DNA from: Gnetum montanum
Lineage: Eukaryota > Streptophyta > Gnetopsida > Gnetales > Gnetaceae
NCBI GenBank assembly: GCA_015680685.1
Contig: MNCI01005623.1
Coordinates: 1,093,441 to 1,157,440 of the forward strand
DNA: 64,000 bases
Direction of reading: 5' to 3'
Shown here: positions 57,453-64,000 of the stretch, one piece after another
How the letters are laid out: the number at the start of each line of letters is the position of its first letter
Numbering within the stretch: the first letter of the stretch is position 1
The notes under the pieces: model-generated
Seen by the model: the letters and a program-made list of their open reading frames with translations, nothing else
Databases searched by the model: none
What the model was told of the DNA's origin: nothing
Position numbers and translations under genes: made by a program

Positions 57453-58620
57453 ATGACACCTAAGAAGAAATAAATACAAGCCCTAAGCAAAGATATGGAA
57501 AGCATGAAGTTTTCCTTCCAACCGATGGTTGCCTGGTTGGAAGATATTAGTGAAAAGGTAAATAGAAATGTAGGTCCTAGCCATATTCAGACAAGCGAAG
57601 ATGATGAGAATTCATGTTCAAAAGTTGATGAAGAACCATCTCAAATAAATGGAGGGAATAATAATGAATAATAATCTATATATGGAAGTATTAGAATCCA
57701 TTAGTCTAGGATTCCAATGGGAGAAAATCCTATTTCTCAAATAAGAATTTCTAGAGCTCCATTTCTAGTGACTACTTTTTCTCCTAACATGCTTAATGAT
57801 GAGGATGAGGCAAGGATTTCTAGAACATTTCAAAATGTTGTAAGACTTCCATACATTGAGTTGAAGACTCTCAATGGTATAGATGGCACCAATGCTTTTT
57901 CAAGTTGGCTAAAGGTACTTGACAAGCACTTTGAATTTGAAGTTGTATCAAACCAGTTAAGAGTACCTATTTCTAAATATAGATTTGGGGATATGAATTC
58001 TACTTAGCAGGAAAAGAGTGACAAGATTATGAAATAAAAAATGATAAACCCATTAGAGATTAAAATATAATGAAATATAGGTTGAGAGGAAAATTTAAAT
58101 AGTTTCATCAAAGATAAGAGACTATTATGAAGTTGAAATTCTTAAGGAAAGGTGACAAAGATGTCAAGAATTTCTACATTGAATTTTGTAGATTTTTGTA
58201 TCAAGCTAAGGTAAATTGTGAGGTGTATGAATAGAATTCAATGATTTTATAAGGTCTCAAAATGATATATTAGTAGGATTTATTATTCTATAATCCACAA
58301 ACTCTTGATGAGGCTTATGAATTAGCACTCAAGGCTAAGAAGAAACTCCACAAATTTTGAAACATGAATAATCAAACATATCTAAGGGAAAGAACAAGGG
58401 ATCCAAATTTAAGAAGTGATCCAAGTCCAATTCTGTCGATGAGAATGACAATCATGATAGGAATATAGAGAAGGATGATGAGAAGGGAAAACCCAAGAAA
58501 GACCAAGAAAAGGAAGACAAGAATTGATACATTAGCTCATCAAAGATCCAATGCTTTAAATATGGAGAATAGGAATATAAGCAATAGAAATGTCTGCTTA
58601 ACAAGGTATCCAAGGACATA
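57453..58620 (+). pseudogene. Element E: gag (decayed)
   Basis: Starts MTPKKK at 57453. The best part (57717-58007) reads PISQIRISRAPFLVTTFSPN, DEARISRTFQNVVRLPYIEL and NGIDGTNAFSSWLKVLDKHF. Then KLRGKFK, REDYYEVEIL-like and a degraded zinc knuckle at about 58550 (CFKYGE.EYKQ.KCLL). Homologous to D 51135-52320. Confidence 0.8.
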
Positions 58621-59335
58621 GATTTGCAAATCATTGAAGTGGAGGAGACATACAACCAAGGTCTTCAAAGAGATAATCCTAATTCTCCCAAGATGAAGAA
58701 ACTTTCTAAATTAAATTCTTATGCATTCATGGAGGATGTGAATAGAGAAGACCATCATGATAGAAAATTGTTATTTCAAATTGAAACTAGATGTTTGCCC
58801 AGTAGGAAATTTATTCATGTTTTGATTTATGGGGGAGCCTAAGAAAATATTATTTTTTCTAAGGTAGTTGCTAGATTAGGCTTGATAACTAATCCCCATC
58901 CAAGATCTTACAAAGTGCATTGGTTATCTAGAGATTTCTCTTAGGAGGTGCGGGAACAATGTACTTTGAAATTTAAATTTGGACATTTTTTATGATGATG
59001 CAAAGTGTGATGTGCTTCCAATTAATTTTGCTAATGTAATTCTTAGTAGACCTTGGAATTTTGATAGTAGTGATCAATTTTATGAAGTAAGAAATGTATG
59101 GAGTGTAGATAGACCTAATGGAATCCATAAGTTGGCTTCCTGATGGCTGAACTAGTGAGGTAAAAAAGCTTACTTAATACTTCCTTAATCCTTTTAGAAG
59201 AGAGGAAATATAGTAATGAAAATGATGAAACAAGTTTTGATTTTTTTGTTATTTCAACAATTGTTTCTAACCATGATGATTTACAAGTTGAACTTCTATT
59301 AGGTGTGCTACACTTGAAGGAGAAATGTTTAAAGG
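58621..59335 (+). pseudogene. Element E: protease region (decayed)
   Basis: 58624-58842 links gag to protease; HDRKLLFQIETRCLPSRKFI then HVLIYGGA, where the active-site Asp (LIDGGA) reads Tyr. ARLGLITNPHPRSYKVHWLS follows, then the RTLEFDSSDQF end of the domain. The tail before 59335 (LQVELLLGVLHLKE) leads toward RT but is cut by element G. Confidence 0.75.
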
Positions 59336-60054
59336 TGATGAGTGGCAAGGTATCCCTACACTCAACCATACGAATACGAGCATCTCACATGCGATCTGGT
59401 CGAACTCCAAGGACTAAGTGCTTACGCATCCTAATGGAACACTTAAGGTTAATCAATCGTTGTCTTCCCAAACTTACTTGTATTGACACAGTTGTATGGT
59501 TAAGTAAGTTTGAGGTATGTGATTTTTATAATTTTTATCTTTTTAATGCCTATGCTAGTAGGGAAAGGTGAAGAGAACTAAATAACTAATTTCCATTAAC
59601 TATTCACTAAATAAGTTCTAAGTATCCTAGCATCAGTATCCATTCCCACTTGCCATTCACACCCTAAACTAGTGCAATGTTACTGGGATTACCAAACACT
59701 ATTCGTTATTGGGTTACCAAGCGTTACACACATGCTCGAAGTGGTTGTACTAAATGCACTTAACTAGGAGATTCAAGGGCTGAGAGAGATTAATTATCTA
59801 GGAAAGTAATTAAAGATTAACAATAACTAATTCTTATTTAGCTTAGTCCACATGCTGCAAGGTTTATCAAAAAGTTCATCTTTATTGCCATACAAAAATG
59901 TGTGCTTAGGTACAATTTGCTCGAATAAAGATCCATTCACTTTAAGACTCCTACTGTGGGCACATGAAAATTATTCTAACTCTAGAATGGTAAAACTGCT
60001 ATAGTTTGGCTAAGGGACTAACTCTAGATGATTGAATAAGGGAAAGTCACCTCT

Positions 60055-60062
60055 TATTTATA
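60055..60062 (-). promoter_or_regulatory. TATA box of G LTR
   Basis: Minus TGTCTATAAATAAGAGG, about 70 bases from the LTR start, just downstream of the hairpin at 60080-60101. Confidence 0.65.
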
Positions 60063-60079
60063 GACATGACGGCAGGCCG

Positions 60080-60101
60080 CGATATTGCATACGCAATATC
60101 G
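60080..60101. repeat. Perfect 9-bp hairpin in the G LTR promoter
   Basis: CGATATTGC and GCAATATCG with a 4-base loop ATAC. A further GATATCG lies at 60115-60121. CpG-bearing and close to the TATA box, so it could be a regulator site. Confidence 0.85.
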
Positions 60102-60131
60102 TAGGGGCCGATGTGATATCGTGGCTCATCA

Positions 60132-60200
60132 TACCCTCATGACTGAATGAAAACTTGTCCTCGAGTTCCTTACAAAATATTGGGAAGGTATGGGATTATT
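60132..60200 (-). pseudogene. Element G: end of polyprotein
   Basis: Minus strand FCKELEDKFSFSHEG, the acidic LEDK-type tail common at the end of many plant Ty3/gypsy polyproteins, followed by GAGGGTA and the LTR start. Nothing of integrase proper is seen next to it. Confidence 0.5.
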
Positions 60201-60784
60201 GAATTAAATGACACTATTGTGAATGGGGTGACATGTGAATGGATCATCATTACAATACATGACAAAATTAGTGTTCATGACAACAAGAGTGAACACTATA
60301 CACATTTGACATCCAACCTTATTTGGTAGCTAAGAGAGAAGAGAGAAGAGAGAGAGAAAGGAAGAAGTCTGTTGCTACCGATGCCAAGATTTTTCTTTTC
60401 ATTGTTCATCCATAAGCGCACCATCAATCTCATTCTTTGCATAATTGCTCCAACACCAGTCCATTCCAAGTGTTCCCTCCAAATCCAATCCATTGTTGTA
60501 TGATTTCCATCTGCACACAACACAATCTTAAATTAGCAAGGGTAAATGAATCACAATGTAGTTGATACCTTGCCTCGGTGTAAGGCCCATTGTTGTGATA
60601 TGGCTAATGCGGATCTAGAGATATAATACTGGTGACTACCCAAGGTGTAAGGGTTAAGAAAAAATTAAAAAAATCAAACCAGGTTCCCCATGACTGAGAG
60701 CGAACCTCCAATAGCGAGAGAATGGAAGAAGATAAGGAATAAGAAAGATGGAGAAAAAGAAACAATAGCAATGCCGATAAAATG

Positions 60785-60915
60785 AATGTCAAAGATGGAG
60801 ACAAAAAAAATAAATGGTGATTGCAGAAATGTTTAAGGGAAAGAAATTNAATGTCAAAGATGGAGACAAAAATAAATAAATGGTGATTGCAGAAATGTTT
60901 AAGGGAAAGAAATTA
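60785..60915. repeat. 65-bp direct copies around an N (assembly join)
   Basis: 60785-60849 and 60851-60915 are the same sequence but for a base, with only an N at 60850 between them. Confidence 0.9.
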
Positions 60916-61541
60916 ACTGATGCCCAAATATAATACCAGTGGGTCCTCTGCAAAGCAGGTTCATGCCCTTAATGCCTTGACAATCCCACATTCAAAGAGT
61001 CCGTAGGCTTTGGAAATGTCATTTGGAAGTAAGAGTTAAAGTCTCAACCATAAGAATTTACCAAAAAGAAAACAATGCATCAACCAAGATACAAACTATT
61101 GATACAACCAGCAATGAGATGGAAAATGGAGAAAGAAGGATGGAAAGAAGAGAATGGAATGGAGTCTCAAAAACAAGGTGGTGTATAGCCCCTTGTGTAT
61201 TAATGGTTTATGTGACTGAGTAGATCTCATTCCAAATCCAGCCTCAAACCAACCACATCCAGTGAATTTGCATTAATACATTTGGCCAATCCATCCTCCT
61301 AAAGTAACATGAATGCCTCCATCACAGAGTCACCACCATTTCGATGAAACGAAAAAGGAGAAAGTAGGAAGTGAGGAAGGGCCTTAGTTAGAGGGAAAAT
61401 TTTTGTTTAGTTCCATAACCAGTGCTTGTAGCCCAGATGATTATTTCATCTAAGGGGTGTGCTTTGAATTCTCACTGTTTTTTTTCTTTTTTTTTACGTG
61501 AGAATCACACCATGCAAAGACTGATTATTTTTATTAGCTCA

Positions 61542-61670
61542 TCTTCCCGATAATGGAGTGATGTCAGAATGGTAAGGAAACTCAAGAAGAAAACATCCAA
61601 GAACCNTCTTCCCGATAATGGAGCGATGTCAGAATGGTAAGGAAACTCAAGAAGAAAACATCCAAGAACC
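61542..61670. repeat. 64-bp direct copies around an N (assembly join)
   Basis: 61542-61605 and 61607-61670 differ at one base (GAGTG versus GAGCG), with only an N at 61606 between them. Confidence 0.9.
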
Positions 61671-62150
61671 CAAGACAATGGCCAACACAAATGCATCAAG
61701 TTCCCTTAAAGTCACACCCTTTTTAGCCATTGAGTCCTTATTTAGTTTGAGAAATTCCTAAGTCACCAATTCGTTGATATTTCTTATTGTTAAGAAAGGG
61801 ACTGTACAGTTCTAGGCCAAGAGAGACCATAGAAATTTGTGGATGCATGGATGACATGGACTCATTGCCTATTATATCAAAAGAACCATACCAAAGTATC
61901 AACATAATCACTCAAAAGTAAAAACAAAACATTAGCAATCAATGGAATATGGTTCATACCATCTTTGGAGCACTTATTAAGTGAAAAACCTTAATAAAAC
62001 AGAAATAAATAAATACACAAATAAATGAAGAAGTATGAATGATGTTGCAAAACAAAACAAGGAGTTAAAGAAATTTGTAAAACAAAAAATGTGTAAAACA
62101 AAAACTTAAAAAGAAACTGAGGGCCTTGATTGATCAGCATAGGTGGCCAT

Positions 62151-63020
62151 CTCCCCCATGACTAAGTTGAAAGGCGGAGATTCGAAATAATGAGCGAAGT
62201 CATCCTCTCTCCGATGTGTTATGTGCATTAACCATTCTAGTTTCGTGGTAAGGTTTGGTTAGTTGCACATTGACTAGTAATTCTTTATTAGAGTGCTTGT
62301 TTGATGTTTTTAGGAATTTCCAGCTTCCCCCTATTGATTTTTTTAGGTTAAGGGTTGGAAGTTGGTGACACTCTTGCTCTAATGCATCTATGCTCTTGAC
62401 GTGGACGCAAGTTGTTCTCCCAGTTAGTTCCATGCATGTTGGTGAGTTGCTCTCTTTATTAGTTGTCAACCACTAGGTGTTCTCTTATTGTGTGGTTGCT
62501 ACATATAGGCATTTTTGTATGTTGATTTCTTGGACCCATTAGTTGCATGCAGGTAATGTTGAACATTCCTGTACACCATCACACTATGTATCATTATATG
62601 TGATGCATGGAACCTTCTTCTTCTCGATCTTCCCACAAGTGTTTTCCTTAGATATTTCTAGGGAAAGATCATGGATTCCTAGGCATGCATTCATAGTACT
62701 TAAAAATGCCCTTCCCATTATTATTGGGAAGTCCCCTTTGTCATTATTAACTTGTATCACTAGGAAATCAGCTGGGTATGACCACCCACACATAGTGGTA
62801 ATGATGTCCTCCACCAGTCCCAAGGGAATAGTGATGGACTGGTTAGCCAGCTCTAAGTGAATATTTCTCTTATTTAGTGGGGTAGGTTCCAGGATTTATA
62901 CATCTCTCGTGATATTAAGTTGACTCCAGAACCTGAGTCTAGAAGAGCTTTACAAGGTTCATTCCCAGCGACTTGGAGATAAATTAAAGGACTTCCAAGA
63001 TTAGAGAATTTCCTAGGAAG
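62151..63020 (-). pseudogene. Minus-strand Ty3/gypsy protease (probably element G)
   Basis: Minus strand from 63020: SNLGSPLIYLQVAGNEPCKA, then LLDSGSGVNLISREMYKSW with a complete DSG active site at about 62940. After a frame change LELANQSITIP continues into 62823-62584: GLVEDIITTMCGWSYPADFL and GDFPIIMGRAFLSTMNACLG, the second part of an Athila/Tat-like retropepsin. 62469-62200 continues with LLVNVQLTKPYHETRMVNAH. It is less decayed than the rest of the window. Orientation fits the G LTR at 59336. Confidence 0.75.
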
Positions 63021-64000
63021 ATGGCCCTCTTTAATCTAGTCAGTGATTGTATGTGTTAACATAACCATGTGTGTTGAGCTCTTTTTTTGGTTTGAAGGGA
63101 GCTCTAAAGCCTTATTTGACGAAGAAGTGCTTAGAGGCTCAACCGCTTGTGGTTGTGAGAGCTTGTTTGGACTGTTGGTTCTAAAGAAGGGTCTTCTCTT
63201 TGTGCGGTTGTTAGAAGCAGCAGTGGGTTGAAGGTTTATAGCTCTCGTAGCATTGCGTTGCTTCTATTGAGTGGGGAGTTCCCCTTGCATTGCTGGAGCG
63301 GGTGGTAACAGAGCTATCGGTGTGAGAGTTGTGGATGGATTTGGAGGATGGTATGCATGTAGTGTGTCTCCTCTAGGAGAAGGAGTCCTATAATACTCCT
63401 GAGCTTGGTAGTGATGTTGTGAAGTCATGTGACCAGCAGAGTCATGTGGAGAGATTGATTACTGCATGTAGTAGCCATATGGATCCAATTTCCGGTAAGG
63501 GTATTGTTGCCTTGGCGGTGGCATCCCCCATGACTATGGGTATTGCCATTGCTGGTGTTGCTCAATAGGTTGTGGCTGAGTTCCACTTGGATAATACGCT
63601 AATGGTTGGTGGAACTACCTTGGGTTACCTTGGGGATAAGGTAATTGTTGGGGTGCTTGCCGTTTGTTAAGTCATGGGTTAAGTGCATACACCCCAGACT
63701 CTTGCAGATGTGAGATTATTGGGCAACATCCCTTAAGATGGTCATACTGGCATATCTCACATCCATCATCATTTTCTGTATCAGAATCCAAAACCTCTTT
63801 GATGATAGCCATTTTACCCTTACCTTTGTTACGTGCATGGTCCAAATCCCTCTTTTTCTTTTTATCATAGTCACTACCTCACTCCTTAGACTCCTCTACG
63901 ATTTTGAGAACGGTTTCAAATCTGTTATCTAAGGAGTCCCACATTTGATCTACTTTCATTGACACTTTTGTTGTTAATTTTTGGAGCGGCAAGGTTTTCC
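63021..64000 (-). pseudogene. Minus-strand gag, C-terminal part (probably element G)
   Basis: Minus strand from the window edge: KKKRDLDHARNKGKGKMAII, KEVLDSDTENDDGCEIC and a zinc-knuckle-like CEICQYDHLKGCCP near 63735. Then a Gln/Pro/Tyr-rich segment (GTQPQPIEQHQQWQYP, PPPRQQYPYRKLDPYGYYMQ) and LHAYHPPNPSTTLTPIALLP leading into the protease. Plant Ty3/gypsy gag proteins often have such a low-complexity linker. Partial; the capsid part lies beyond the window. Confidence 0.65.

Larger units (their letters stand above)
56524..59335 (+). mobile_element. Element E: second member of the D family, cut by G
   Basis: A 5' LTR (56524-57385), Met-type primer site, gag and protease in the same order and wording as D, then interruption at 59336 by the LTR of element G before the RT. 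The rest, with its 3' LTR, would lie to the right of the window. Confidence 0.8.
59336..60131 (-). mobile_element. Element G 3' LTR (minus strand)
   Basis: On the minus strand it starts TGATGAGCCACGATATC at 60131 and ends GCCACTCATCA at 59336, so the ends form a perfect 7-bp inverted repeat TGATGAG/CTCATCA. 796 bp. Minus TATAAATA at 60055-60062. CpGs are kept in it (GGCCGCGATATTGC), unlike in the rest of the window, so it is likely younger. To its right lies a pol tail, so this is the 3' LTR of a minus-strand element. Confidence 0.75.
60201..62150. other. Element G: internal region without recognisable pol
   Basis: No RT, RNase H or integrase motif found on either strand. A GA microsatellite is at 60331-60362. 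Single N bases at 60850 and 61606 each separate two near-identical copies. The short frames here have no recognisable domain. Confidence 0.5.

Noticed and set aside
51135-59335. D and E as one element with three LTRs
   Set aside because: E has its own LTR, primer site and gag start, its LTR is shorter and more diverged, and about 210 bp of H integrase separates them; two insertions explain this better.
60331-60362. GA-rich stretch as a polypurine tract of G
   Set aside because: It is about 200 bases from the LTR and not adjacent to it; GAGGGTA next to 60131 is the better candidate.

Overview
This window is plant nuclear DNA from a large, repeat-laden genome. The only coding material I can support is retrotransposon-derived, and it is old and decayed: every pol domain carries stops and frameshifts, mostly CAG, TGG or CGA codons turned into TAG or TGA. 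Such slow turnover fits a gymnosperm-like or other giant plant genome, but no host gene allows a firmer taxon. I saw no rRNA, tRNA, CRISPR array or intact host gene.

Layout. I read the window as nested LTR retrotransposons, named A to H here. A, B and C are Tat/Ogre-like Ty3/gypsy elements with an RNase H, a second RNase H and an integrase. A (+ strand) runs from before position 1 to 44400, but its 3' LTR is cut in two (8013-8910 and 43825-44400) by B. B (- strand, 8911-43824) has LTRs at 8911-10557 and 42154-43824. B is itself interrupted by C (+ strand, 18883-35205, LTRs 18883-20748 and 33315-35205, 5-bp target duplication GAGTG). From 44401 the host of A appears to be an older minus-strand Ty3/gypsy element, H. 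Its decayed coiled-coil ORF lies at 45130-47980, and its integrase C-terminus is split between 49860-50085 and 56314-56523 by element D. D is a chromovirus-like Ty3/gypsy element on the + strand (50086-56313) with a Met-type primer site. E (56524-59335) is a second member of D's family, cut by G, whose minus-strand 3' LTR is 59336-60131. A minus-strand gag-protease at 62480-64000 is probably G's own 5' coding part.

Most unusual content. Elements B and C carry, between protease and reverse transcriptase, a cassette read in the opposite direction to the element. In B the cassette (18219-18882 joined to 35211-38112) looks like a multi-exon gene. Six GT...AG introns separate exons, and the reading frame stays continuous across most junctions. 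C landed inside its second exon. C keeps only exon 1 of the same gene. The cassette has its own TATA-like box, is preceded by sequence built from the same words as the element's LTR, and is bracketed by a short repeat family (core CTTAAACTAGCA) that also lies just after integrase. The gag-protease and RT-integrase parts are thus separate, and a candidate splice acceptor lies just upstream of the pol start codon in A, B and C. This resembles the Ogre intron arrangement, with an antisense gene lying inside the presumed intron.

Two single-N positions (60850, 61606) are flanked by 64-65-bp near-identical copies and look like assembly joins, not biology.
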